From Actinomycetes bacterium (lineage in GTDB: Bacteria; Actinomycetota; Thermoleophilia; Solirubrobacterales; Solirubrobacteraceae), in assembly GCA_021792455.1 (NCBI GenBank), contig JAJYUP010000011.1, forward strand, positions 1 through 49,347: a stretch of DNA of 49,347 bases, given 5' to 3'. Both the position numbers and the translations under genes were made by a program. This document shows positions 24,854 through 32,765 of this stretch, piece by piece (within the stretch, counting starts at the first letter, position 1; every line of letters starts with the position of its first letter). The notes under the pieces are model-generated. The model worked only from the letters and a program-made list of their open reading frames with translations. It had not been told where the DNA came from and searched no databases.

Positions 24854-26142
24854 CGAGCGCCCCCAGAGCTCTCGAGCACGGCGAGCACGCCCTGGCCGCC
24901 CGCGGCGCAGATGCTGATGACGCCGCGTCCAGATCCACGCTCATGCAGCGCCTTCGCGAGGCCCGCGAGGATCCTGCCGCCGGTGGCGGCAAAGGGATGC
25001 CCTGCGGCGAGCGAGCCGCCGTGGACGTTGAGGCGATCCGAGTCGAGGATGCCGAGCGCGCGATCGAGACCAAGCCGATCTCGGCAGAAGCGCTCATCCT
25101 GCCACGCCTTCATCGTGCAGAGCACCTGTGCGGCAAACGCCTCGTGGATCTCGTACAGATCGAACTCTTCGAGGCCGATGCCAACACGCTCGAGCAGCCT
25201 TGGCATCCCGTACACTGGTGCCATCAGCAGTCCCTCTCGGCGGTAGACGTGATCGATCGCGGCCGTCTCGGCGTCGAGAAGGTAGGCGAGCACCGGCAGC
25301 CCTCTCTCCTTCGCCCACTCCTCGCTGCTCATGAGCACCGCTGAGGCGCCGTCCGTCAGGGGCGTGGAGTTGCCCGCGGTCATCGTGCCGTCTCGCCCTC
25401 CGAAGACCGGCTTCAGCTTCGCGAGCGCCTCGACGGTCGAGTCTGGCCGCAGGTTCTGATCGCGCTCCAGCCCGAGATACGGTGAGAGCAGGTCGTCCAT
25501 GAACCCCTTCTCGTATGCGGCGGCGAGATTGCGATGGCTTCTGGCCGCAAGCTCGTCCTGCTCCTGTCTCGTGATCCCCCAGTCGGCGGCCATGATCGCG
25601 CAGTGCTCCCCCATCGACAGCCCCGTCCTCGGCTCCTCGTTGCGGGGGATCGCAGGCGCGAGCTGCGCCGGCCTGATCCTCGCGAGCTGCCTGATGCGCC
25701 CCGCCGCCGAGCGCTGCCGGTTGAAGTCGAGCAGGATCTGCCTCAGATCCTCGTTGATCGCAATCGGCGCGTCAGAGGTGGTGTCCGCGCCGCAGGCGAT
25801 CCCTGAGTCGATCTGCCCAAGGGCGATCTTGTTCGCGACGAGCACGGCTGTCTCGAGTCCCGTTCCGCACGCCTGCTGCACGTCGTAGGCCGGAGTCTCC
25901 GGGGAGAGCCGGCTGCCGAGGACGCTCTCTCTCGTGAGGTCGCGGTCGCGCGAGTGCTTCAGCACCGCCCCTCCCACAACCTCGCCAAGTCGTTCCCCAT
26001 CGAGGGCGAACCGCGCTGTGAGCCCATCGAGCACCGTCGTCAACATGTCCTGGTTGGAGGCATGCGCATACGCGCCGTTCGAACGCGCGAACGGGATTCG
26101 ATTGCCACCGACGATCGCGACCCTGCGCGGCTTCTCGATCAA
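24850..26142 (-). CDS. Thiolase (acetyl-CoA C-acyltransferase, FadA2/FadI-like)
   Basis: 430 residues. The nucleophilic Cys lies in VQQACGTGLETAV (about residue 92). GNSTPLTDGASAVL, YEIHEAFAAQVL (His-Glu motif) and the C-terminal NVHGGSLAAGHPFAATGGR with ICAAGGQGVL (His and Cys catalytic motifs) are all present. Thiolases cleave 3-oxoacyl-CoA or, in reverse, condense acyl-CoA units. First gene of the lipid operon; its ATG is 183 bp from the end of a tetR gene lying upstream on the same strand. Confidence 0.95.
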   Translation of the reverse strand: MIEKPRRVAIVGGNRIPFARSNGAYAHASNQDMLTTVLDGLTARFALDGERLGEVVGGAVLKHSRDRDLTRESVLGSRLSPETPAYDVQQACGTGLETAVLVANKIALGQIDSGIACGADTTSDAPIAINEDLRQILLDFNRQRSAAGRIRQLARIRPAQLAPAIPRNEEPRTGLSMGEHCAIMAADWGITRQEQDELAARSHRNLAAAYEKGFMDDLLSPYLGLERDQNLRPDSTVEALAKLKPVFGGRDGTMTAGNSTPLTDGASAVLMSSEEWAKERGLPVLAYLLDAETAAIDHVYRREGLLMAPVYGMPRLLERVGIGLEEFDLYEIHEAFAAQVLCTMKAWQDERFCRDRLGLDRALGILDSDRLNVHGGSLAAGHPFAATGGRILAGLAKALHERGSGRGVISICAAGGQGVLAVLESSGGAR

Positions 26143-26227
26143 CTTCGCTCTCCGTTCACTGGGCGGGATCTCCCTTCACTCGCCTGTCCTTTCACGTCGG
26201 CCACCGTCCATCCACACGGCTGCCATC

Positions 26228-26298
26228 CATCGGCGCGGCGCCTGCTCATCGGCGCGGCGCCTGCCCATCGGCGCGGCGCCTGCCCATCGGCGCGGCGG
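26228..26298. repeat. 19-bp tandem repeat, 3.7 copies
   Basis: CATCGGCGCGGCGCCTGCY repeats at 26228, 26247 and 26266, with a partial copy at 26285. It lies in the gap between the thiolase start and the tetR stop and contains the palindrome GGCGCC, so each copy can form a short stem. No gene is visible in 26143-26325. Confidence 0.85.
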
Positions 26299-26325
26299 CC
26301 GTCCTTCTACGTGACCCCTGCACGG

Positions 26326-27069
26326 TCATTTCGCAGCCGTCTGCCTGCGTGGCCTCTGCCACGTCACCTCATCGCCGGCCCTCGGCTCGGCGGACCGTCC
26401 ACCCTCGCCGCACAGAGCGGGCGCCCTCTTGCCTGAGGCACGCATCCTCAGCCCCGGCTCGACCGTCGCGATCAGCAGGTCGGCGACCTCCGGCGCGGCA
26501 AGTGCCCTGCCCGCCGTCAACCACCACCGCGCGAGCGCCTCAGCGGCGCCGAGCAGCGCGATCGAGACAGCCTCGACCTCGGTCCTCGCGGCGGCTCGCC
26601 TCTCGGGCTGAAGCCGTGCGAGCAGCGAGCCGGCGACCAGGTCCGCGATCCTCGCGCGGTATTCGCTGACTCGCTGCGCGACCGCGCCGACGTGGGCGGA
26701 GGTCTCGTCGAACAGCACCGACCAGGCGGCGCGGTCGGAGTCGAGAAAGTCGAAGAACGCATGCAGCCCCGCACGCAGCGCCTCGGCAGGGTCCCTCGAC
26801 TCGCCGACGGCCGCGGCGATCATCCCGAGCAGCCCATCGCCGACGCGCTCCATGCATGCGATGTACAGGCGCTCCTTGTTGCCGAAGTAGTGGTAGAGCA
26901 GCGGCTTCGTCACACCCACCGCAGCTGCGAGCTCGTCCATCGTCAACTCCGCGTAGCCGCGATCGGCGAACAGGCGGTGAGCGACCGACAGCGTCTGCTC
27001 CATCCGCTCGGCTCGCGTGAGCCGCCTCTTCGGAGCATCTTCGAGGGATGCGACAGCGCCCTTACTCAC
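26326..27069 (-). CDS. TetR-family regulator, likely of the lipid operon
   Basis: 247 residues from a GTG at 27069. The helix-turn-helix domain (about 18-65) has RMEQTLSVAHRLFADRGYAELTMDELAAAVGVTKPLLYHYFGNKERLY, a textbook TetR domain. The C-terminal domain is of the acyl-CoA/lipid-sensing kind by general look only. No ribosome site precedes the GTG; instead a TATAAA box ends 7 bases before it, so the mRNA is probably leaderless. It sits upstream of and on the same strand as the thiolase operon. The final 35 residues are basic and low in complexity. Confidence 0.88.
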   Translation of the reverse strand: MSKGAVASLEDAPKRRLTRAERMEQTLSVAHRLFADRGYAELTMDELAAAVGVTKPLLYHYFGNKERLYIACMERVGDGLLGMIAAAVGESRDPAEALRAGLHAFFDFLDSDRAAWSVLFDETSAHVGAVAQRVSEYRARIADLVAGSLLARLQPERRAAARTEVEAVSIALLGAAEALARWWLTAGRALAAPEVADLLIATVEPGLRMRASGKRAPALCGEGGRSAEPRAGDEVTWQRPRRQTAAK

Positions 27070-27092
27070 ATATAAATTTATATCGCAGTAAG
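27061..27092. promoter_or_regulatory. Extended palindrome over the tetR start: promoter plus operator
   Basis: CTTACT (27061-27066) and AGTAAG (27087-27092) flank the perfect AT palindrome ATATAAATTTATAT (27070-27083), with 3-bp spacers on each side. The element includes the tetR GTG and the likely -10 box TATAAA on the minus strand. Its AT content stands out sharply from the surroundings. Autorepression by the TetR protein is the likely use. Confidence 0.65.
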
Positions 27093-27135
27093 CCAGCCGA
27101 CGCGTTCTCGCGCATCGGCGCCCTCAGGCGGGGGA

Positions 27136-27267
27136 CCAGGCGCGGGGGGATTCACCCCCATACGCTCGCTCGGTGGGACGCTGCCACCCGCGGTCCAGGC
27201 GCGGGGGGATTCACCCCCATACGCTCGCTCGGTGGGACGCTGCCACCCGCGGACCAGGCGCGGGGGG
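27136..27267. repeat. 59-bp direct repeat, 2.2 copies
   Basis: Two near-identical units (27136-27194 and 27195-27253) and a 14-bp partial third unit. Each unit contains GGGGG-ATTCA-CCCCC and GGTGG-N7-CCACC hairpin sequences. They fill the space between the divergent tetR and marR genes. The length is not a multiple of three, and codon use is poor, so this is not coding. Confidence 0.85.
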
Positions 27268-27280
27268 CGTGCCCTTACGA

Positions 27281-27300
27281 TATAATGCTTGCCGGCAAGC
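27281..27300 (+). promoter_or_regulatory. marR promoter -10 box and overlapping palindromic operator
   Basis: A perfect -10 TATAAT (27281-27286) is directly followed by the perfect palindrome GCTTGCCGGCAAGC (27287-27300), which covers the expected transcription start. The TTGCCGGCAA core is of the type used by MarR regulators. No convincing -35 box was seen. Confidence 0.6.
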
Positions 27301-27302
27301 AA

Positions 27303-27815
27303 ATGATCTCCGCACCGCCGACGACGCACACACTGGCAGAAGCAGGCACAGCCGCCCCCGGCACAGACCTCGCCGGGCCCGCCCGCGACGCCGCACCGCA
27401 TCTGAGTGCCGCGATCGGAAAGCTGTCCAGAACCCTTCGCCGCACATCTTCGGTCGCGGGGATGACACCGTCTGAGACAGCAGTTCTGCTGACGATAGTG
27501 CATGAGGGCCCCATCGGCCTCAGCGACCTCGCCGGCATCGAGGCGATCAATCCGACGATGCTCTCACGCATCACCGCGCGGCTCGCCGAAGCTCGGCTGA
27601 TCGAACGCAACCCCGACCCACGCGACCGGCGCGCCGTCATCGTGCAGCCAACGCCAGAGGGTGTTCGCGTGCGCGGCGAGATCCAGGCTGCGAGGACGCG
27701 GGCGCTGCAACAGCACATCGCACGGCTCAGCGTGCAGGAACGGGACGCGCTCAGCGCGGCAATCCCAGCTTTGGAGCGCCTCGCAGAGCTGATCGGGCAG
27801 ACACACAGTCCGTGA
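27303..27815 (+). CDS. MarR-family transcriptional regulator
   Basis: 170 residues from the ATG at 27303. An earlier ATG at 27285 overlaps the -10 box and so cannot be in the mRNA. The winged helix-turn-helix lies at about residues 55-125: MTPSETAVLLTIVHEGPIGLSDLA, NPTMLSRITARLAEARLIERNPDPRDRRAVIVQPT, with the DPRDRR wing typical of MarR. It probably represses itself and the MFS gene, whose GTG overlaps its stop (GTGA), by binding the palindrome at 27287-27300 until an aromatic or drug-like ligand appears. With only about 10 bases between start site and ATG, it is close to leaderless. Confidence 0.88.
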   Translation: MISAPPTTHTLAEAGTAAPGTDLAGPARDAAPHLSAAIGKLSRTLRRTSSVAGMTPSETAVLLTIVHEGPIGLSDLAGIEAINPTMLSRITARLAEARLIERNPDPRDRRAVIVQPTPEGVRVRGEIQAARTRALQQHIARLSVQERDALSAAIPALERLAELIGQTHSP

Positions 27816-29227
27816 GCACCGGGAACCATCAGAACCCCGGGCAGAACGCCCTCGGCGAGCACGACCTCGGGCTCGAGGCCGTCGCGCCGGCACGCGGCGC
27901 GCAGCACGTCGAGACGCGAGGTGCGCAGGACATCGATGATGATGCCAGCGAGCGGGGATCGATGGGACGGCTCCTCGTCGCGGGCAGGGTCACGTTCCAG
28001 GCGCTCGCGATCCCCAACTATCGCCGCTACATCTCAGGCCAGGCGATCTCGATGATCGGGACCTGGATGCAGATGGCCGCACAGGCCTGGCTCGTGCTCG
28101 CGATCACGCACTCTGCAACGACCCTCGGGCTCATCGTCGCCCTCCAGACGCTGCCGATCCTTCTGCTCGGGCCCTATGGCGGCGTCATCGCCGACCGCGT
28201 CGACAAGCGCCGTCTCATGGTCGCGCTTCAGGCGTTGATGGGCCTGCAGGCGCTCGCGCTCGGGCTGCTCACCGTCATCGGCGCTGTCAGGATCTGGGAG
28301 ATCGGCGCCCTCGCGGTGCTGCTCGGCCTCAACAACGCTTTCGAGAACCCGGCGCGGCAGTCGTTCATGCTCGAGATGGTCGGCCCAGACAGCCTCCGCA
28401 ACGCTGTCAGCCTCAACTCGGTGCTCGTCAACGTCGCCCGAAGCGTCGGTCCCGCGATCGCAGGGCTGTTGATCGCAACTGCCGGCGAGGGCATCTGCTT
28501 TCTCCTCAATGCGGCGAGCTTCGCAGCCGTCATCTACTCCCTCATGACGTTGGATCGCTCCGCGCTGTGCCCGACCGAGCCGACTCGCAGGGCACCTCGA
28601 CAGCTCAGAGAGGGGCTCGCCTACGTCAGGCGCACACCCCAGCTGCTCGTGCCGCTGCTCATGATGGCGCTCGCGGGGACCCTCGCCTACGAGTTTCAGG
28701 TCTCGCTGCCGGTTATGGCAAAGCAGGGCCTGCACGTCGGCGCTGCGGGATATGGCTTCATGACCGCAGCGATGGGCGTCGGCGCCGTGCTCGGCGGGCT
28801 CGTCGTCGCGGCGGTTGGGCGCACTGGCGTGAGGACCCTGTCGCTGGCCGCCGCCGCCTTCGGCGTGCTGCTCGCCCTTGCAGCGCTTGCGCCAAGCCTG
28901 CCGACCGAGCTCGTCGCCCTTGCGCTCGTCGGGTGGGCGAGCATCTCGTTCATGGCAACAGGCAACTCGACGATGCAGCTCGCCGCCGCGCCAACGATGC
29001 GCGGAAGGGTGATGTCGCTCTGGTTCGTCGCATTCCAGGGCTCGACTCCAGTCGGCGCTCCGATCGTCGGCTGGGCGATGGCGGTCGCCGGCGCGCGCGC
29101 AGGGCTCGGTCTCGGCGCAGTCACCTGCATGCTCGTCGCCCTCCTCGGCGTTGCCGCCCTCCGCAGTCTGACGGCCGGCCGTGGCGCGCCGCCCTCGACA
29201 GGCACGCCCCAGCCTGCGCAGACCTGA
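27812..29227 (+). CDS. MFS transporter (MFS_3/EntS-like, 12 helices)
   Basis: 471 residues from a GTG that overlaps the marR stop. The first 60 residues are polar; FQALAIPNYRRYISGQAISMIGTWMQMAAQAWLVL (about 65-100) is the conserved start of the MFS_3 family. PYGGVIADRVDKRRLM is motif A, and NAFENPARQSFMLEMV follows helix 4. Twelve hydrophobic segments can be counted. Members export siderophores or drugs. The coupling with marR suggests inducible drug or metabolite efflux. The start codon choice matters: family homology begins near residue 60, so a later start is possible. Confidence 0.85.
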   Translation: MSTGNHQNPGQNALGEHDLGLEAVAPARGAQHVETRGAQDIDDDASERGSMGRLLVAGRVTFQALAIPNYRRYISGQAISMIGTWMQMAAQAWLVLAITHSATTLGLIVALQTLPILLLGPYGGVIADRVDKRRLMVALQALMGLQALALGLLTVIGAVRIWEIGALAVLLGLNNAFENPARQSFMLEMVGPDSLRNAVSLNSVLVNVARSVGPAIAGLLIATAGEGICFLLNAASFAAVIYSLMTLDRSALCPTEPTRRAPRQLREGLAYVRRTPQLLVPLLMMALAGTLAYEFQVSLPVMAKQGLHVGAAGYGFMTAAMGVGAVLGGLVVAAVGRTGVRTLSLAAAAFGVLLALAALAPSLPTELVALALVGWASISFMATGNSTMQLAAAPTMRGRVMSLWFVAFQGSTPVGAPIVGWAMAVAGARAGLGLGAVTCMLVALLGVAALRSLTAGRGAPPSTGTPQPAQT

Positions 29228-29250
29228 GCGCACAGCGGCCCGCGGGCAAT

Positions 29251-29346
29251 CCCATCTGGTGGCGATAGATCCCATCTGGTGGCGATAGATCCCATCCGGT
29301 CGCGCTCGATCCCATCCGGTCGCGCTCGATCCCATCCGGTCGCGAT
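29251..29346. repeat. 20-bp tandem repeat, five copies (GATCCCATC type)
   Basis: Units start at 29251, 29271, 29291, 29311 and 29331. The first two read CCCATCTGGTGGCGATAGAT, the next ones CCCATCCGGTCGCGCTCGAT, so two sequence subtypes are arranged in blocks. They lie between the MFS stop and the rmuC start (29364). Similar GATCCCA units occur at about 40840-40885 before secG. Confidence 0.9.
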
Positions 29347-29363
29347 GTCACATTGATCTGTTC

Positions 29364-30863
29364 ATGAACGTGCTCATCATCGGCTTTGCTCTGCTGCTCG
29401 GCGGCGCCGTCGGCGCAGCCGCAGTCGCCGCGATCCTGCGCGTGAGGTCAGCGCAGCTGCAGGAACAGATGAGCGCAGCCGCCGCCCGAGCGCGGGAGCA
29501 CATCACCGAGGCGCTGCGAGCAGCCTCCAGCGAAGCGCGCGAGCGGATGCGCGACGAAATGGAGGCGCTGTCCGTCCACGTGCTCGAGCGGACGGGCAAC
29601 TCCCTCGCCCAGCGCCTGCAGGCACAGCGGCGCGTCGAGGAGGAGAGGATCGCAGGTGAGCTCGAGGCTCGCACGGAGCAGATCAAGGGCCTGGTCGCGC
29701 CGATCAGCGAGAAGCTCGGCAAGGTCGAGAGCGAGATCGGCAGGCTCGAGCGGGAGCGCAGGCAGGCTGAAGGGGAACTCTCCAACATGGTGCGTCAGCT
29801 GCAGGAGGGCGTCGGCACCCTGCGCGCCGAGACGGGCAACCTCGTCTCCGCGCTGAAGCGGCCATCGACGCGAGGATCCTGGGGGGAGATCCAACTGCGC
29901 AATGTCATCGAGATGGCAGGGATGGTCGAGCACTGCGATTTCTCCGAGCAGAGCACGATCCAAAGCGAGGAGGGCGGAGTGCTGCGGCCGGACGTTCTCG
30001 TCAGGCTGCCGGGTGGGAGGGTCGTAGTCGTCGACTCGAAGGTTCCGCTCGACGCGTATCTCGCGCACCTCGAGGCGGCTGAGGAGGACGAGAGCCGGCT
30101 GCACCTCGCAAGGCATGCCAAGCAGACCAGAGAGCACATAACCAAGCTCGCCTCCAAGGGCTACCAGCGCCAGTTCGACTCCATACCGGAGCTCGTGGTG
30201 ATGTTCATCCCATCTGACGGGATCTATCAGGCGGCGCTCTCGGCTGACCACTCGCTCATCGAATATGGGGTGCGCCAGCAGGTGGTGATCGCGACGCCGA
30301 CGACCCTCATCGGGCTGCTGCTCGCGATCCATCATGGATGGCGACAGGAGCGGATCGCACAGTCGGCGAAGGAGATCGGAGACGCCGCGCGAGAGCTGCA
30401 CAGACGGCTTGGCCGGTTTCTCGACCCGTTCGCGAAGGTCGGCCGACAGCTCGGCTCTGCGGTCTCCGCCTACAACGACGCAGTCGGATCCTTCGATCGA
30501 CGTGTGATCCCGCAGATCCGACGGATAGAGCAGGCGGGCGCCGGCTCTGAGCGGCTGCTCGACGCTCCCGAGCCGCTCGAGAGCATGACGAGAGAGCTCG
30601 CCGCCGAGATCAGCGACGCGGATCGGGCCGAAGCTGAGATCCGCGGGCCGGAGGGAGCCGAGGCTGACATCGGTGCATCGACGGGAGCCGAGGCTGATAT
30701 CGGTGCATCGACGGGAGCCGAGGCTGACATCGGCGGCTCGACGCAGGGAGCCACTCACACCTCGCACGGCGTCCGCGGCGAGCCAGAGGCCGATCGCGAG
30801 CTGCTCACCGTCGCACGGGAGCAGATCCTCGGCGGGGGCCCTCCCCACTTCGCTCGCGACTGA
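29364..30863 (+). CDS. rmuC: DNA recombination protein RmuC
   Basis: 499 residues. One N-terminal membrane helix (about 1-22) is followed by a long coiled coil (about 25-160) and then the RmuC core: GSWGEIQLRNVIEMAGMVEHCDF, RPDVLVRLPGGRVVVVDSKVPLDAYL, VVMFIPSDGIYQAAL and VVIATPTTLIGLLLAIHHGWRQERI. The core resembles a restriction-endonuclease fold; E. coli RmuC limits inversions at short inverted repeats. The C-terminal tail (about 430-470) holds EADIGASTGA repeated by a 30-bp tandem repeat at 30661-30750. The 3' end overlaps the convergent membrane protein gene by 59 bp. Confidence 0.93.
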   Translation: MNVLIIGFALLLGGAVGAAAVAAILRVRSAQLQEQMSAAAARAREHITEALRAASSEARERMRDEMEALSVHVLERTGNSLAQRLQAQRRVEEERIAGELEARTEQIKGLVAPISEKLGKVESEIGRLERERRQAEGELSNMVRQLQEGVGTLRAETGNLVSALKRPSTRGSWGEIQLRNVIEMAGMVEHCDFSEQSTIQSEEGGVLRPDVLVRLPGGRVVVVDSKVPLDAYLAHLEAAEEDESRLHLARHAKQTREHITKLASKGYQRQFDSIPELVVMFIPSDGIYQAALSADHSLIEYGVRQQVVIATPTTLIGLLLAIHHGWRQERIAQSAKEIGDAARELHRRLGRFLDPFAKVGRQLGSAVSAYNDAVGSFDRRVIPQIRRIEQAGAGSERLLDAPEPLESMTRELAAEISDADRAEAEIRGPEGAEADIGASTGAEADIGASTGAEADIGGSTQGATHTSHGVRGEPEADRELLTVAREQILGGGPPHFARD

Positions 30864-31716
30864 GCTCGCTCGGGGCGCTCCGCCTGCCAAGTCGTTCGGG
30901 CGCCCACCATCCGCGCCTGCCGACCTGCAGAGGCCGCTCACGCTCGAAGGCAAGGACCGCGATCATCGCGCTCGCAACAGGGACCGTTGCGGGGAGTTCC
31001 CTCACGGCGAAGAACAGCAGATCGAAGGCAACCGCGAAAGCGGCCGTCAGAAGCGCGACCCGCCGCTGGCGAGCAACCGAGCCCGTCACCGTCATCAGGC
31101 CGCCCAGCAGTCCCGCAACGAAGAAGTCGCCGTAGCCCATCACCGCCGACCCGAAGTTCTCAGACTGCAGCCTTGGCAGCTGCGCGACAGGATGCACCGC
31201 GTTCAAGACGGCGTTCGGCCTCTGAAGCAGATCGATCGAGACGAGCGTCGCATCCGCAACTGCCATCGCCACGATGCCGATTGCAAGCCACCTCGCCGGC
31301 GTTGCGGCCGCAAGCATCGCCCCCAGAGCAGCGCAGCTCAAAGCGCACAGCAGCACCGCCGCCAGCTGCCCTGCGAGGTTCGACTGCGACGCCCACGCGA
31401 TCGCGAACAGCGGGCCGACTGCGATCATCCATCCCGCGCGCGCGCCGACGCCAAGCCAACCCAACGCGAGCGCCGCGGAGATCGGCACGCCGACCAGCGC
31501 AACATAGGTGAGCACCGTCGCGCTCACGTTCGTCGCGATGCCGGCGATCACGAACAGGATGATCGATCCCGCTGGGACTGTCGCCCACAGGCGGCCGCTC
31601 AACCTCGTCCGCCTCAACACTGTGCTCAGGCGCATCACGGCGCGCCTCGACGGCAGGGCGACGATCAAGCCCTGGAGCGCCGACAGCACTCCTATCGACA
31701 GCCAGAATGGAAGCAA
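30805..31716 (-). CDS. Multi-helix membrane protein with GxGD motif, possible presenilin/SPP-like (A22) protease
   Basis: 303 residues from a TTG at 31716 behind GAAGGTG; upstream codons in the open frame do not look coding and would overlap the divergent gene. About eight or nine hydrophobic helices. Asp155 lies in helix AIGIVAMAVADATLVS, GYGD (Asp197) opens the next helix as GYGDFFVAGLLGG, and LPATVP (about 241-246) precedes the last helix. In presenilin and signal peptide peptidases an Asp helix, GxGD about 45 residues on, and a PAL motif before the last helix form the active site, with the same order and similar spacing. The tyrosine before the first Asp is missing and PAL is PAT here, so the assignment is tentative. 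The family was not otherwise recognised. Confidence 0.6.
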   Translation of the reverse strand: MLPFWLSIGVLSALQGLIVALPSRRAVMRLSTVLRRTRLSGRLWATVPAGSIILFVIAGIATNVSATVLTYVALVGVPISAALALGWLGVGARAGWMIAVGPLFAIAWASQSNLAGQLAAVLLCALSCAALGAMLAAATPARWLAIGIVAMAVADATLVSIDLLQRPNAVLNAVHPVAQLPRLQSENFGSAVMGYGDFFVAGLLGGLMTVTGSVARQRRVALLTAAFAVAFDLLFFAVRELPATVPVASAMIAVLAFERERPLQVGRRGWWAPERLGRRSAPSELSRERSGEGPRRGSAPVRR

Positions 31717-31855
31717 CTCGACACCTTCATCACCGCTCCACCATAGACTCAGCAGGTTGCTCGATCCGCACGTCGATAGCGAAGCTCCCAACGGCGAGGC
31801 GCAGCCGAGGCCTCGATCAGCCTCGGCCGGCGGCGCAGACCATCGCCCACAGACC

Positions 31856-32725
31856 ATGCCAAGCGATGGCGATCTGCAGCCCAGCGCGGAGCCCAGCGAG
31901 GGGAACGGTCGCCTCGCTGCCCAACGGGGAGCTGCAGATCCCACGTTCGATCTCAGCGAGGAGGAGGAGGAGGAGGAGGAGGAGGACCCTCGCTCCGGCT
32001 CTCGCCTGCACATCATCGTCGCTGGGCTGATCGCGACGTGTGTGATCGTTGCCGTCCTCATCGGCGTTTTCGCGCGCGGAGGCGGCTCGACGCTCACCCC
32101 GGGGAAATCGGTGCCAGGCACCAAAGCCGCGCTGCGCCTGTTCGAAGGGGTCCCGCAACACGGCCTCGCGCTTGGCGAACCAGGCGCGCCCGTCACCCTC
32201 ATCGAGCTTGCTGACCTGCAATGCCCGACGTGCTCGCAGTTTGCGCAGACGACCCTGCCCACGCTCATCTCCAGCGATGTCCGCCAGGGTCTGCTGCGGA
32301 TCGTGTTCAAGCCGGTCGATGTCCTTGGCGAGGAATCGCAGAGCGCAGCGCAGATCGCGGTCGCGCTCAGCGAGCAGCAGCGGATGTGGCCGTTCATAGA
32401 TCTCATGTACGCGAACCAGGGCATCGCGAACAGCGGCTACGTCACAAGCACCTACCTGCGCGCGCTCGCGCAGGCGATACCAGGCGCTGACATTCGGCGC
32501 GCGCTCGCAGCGGCGCACTCAGCTGCCGTCGATGCGATAGTCGCGCGCGCCTCAGCAGAAGCGAGTCGGATGCGAGCAAAGCCGGGTCCCATCTTCCTTC
32601 TCTCCCGCACGGGCGGCAAGCCGAAGCGCTTCATCCCTGTGAGCGTCCTCGAAGCCGCCGCGTTCACGAAGCCGATCGAAGCGCTGCTTTCGCGAGGCGG
32701 CGCAGCCACGAGAGGGCCGCGCTGA
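31856..32725 (+). CDS. Membrane-anchored DsbA-like thioredoxin-fold protein
   Basis: 289 residues; the ATG at 31856 is the best start, though no strong ribosome site is seen and longer forms are open. A cytoplasmic acidic stretch with nine Glu in a row (about 35-43, a GAG microsatellite at about 31960-31985) precedes one membrane helix (about 51-73). The extracytoplasmic domain begins LALGEPGAPVTLIELADLQCPTCSQF: beta-alpha-beta with a C-P-T-C active site (Cys123, Cys126). GPIFLLSRTGG is the cis-proline region. DSBA/thioredoxin_4 proteins form or isomerise disulfides in exported proteins. It is divergent from the membrane protein gene, 139 bp away. Confidence 0.85.
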   Translation: MPSDGDLQPSAEPSEGNGRLAAQRGAADPTFDLSEEEEEEEEEDPRSGSRLHIIVAGLIATCVIVAVLIGVFARGGGSTLTPGKSVPGTKAALRLFEGVPQHGLALGEPGAPVTLIELADLQCPTCSQFAQTTLPTLISSDVRQGLLRIVFKPVDVLGEESQSAAQIAVALSEQQRMWPFIDLMYANQGIANSGYVTSTYLRALAQAIPGADIRRALAAAHSAAVDAIVARASAEASRMRAKPGPIFLLSRTGGKPKRFIPVSVLEAAAFTKPIEALLSRGGAATRGPR

Positions 32726-32765
32726 ACGAGCGCAGTCATCGTCCGCCAGGCACACGCACCGACAG

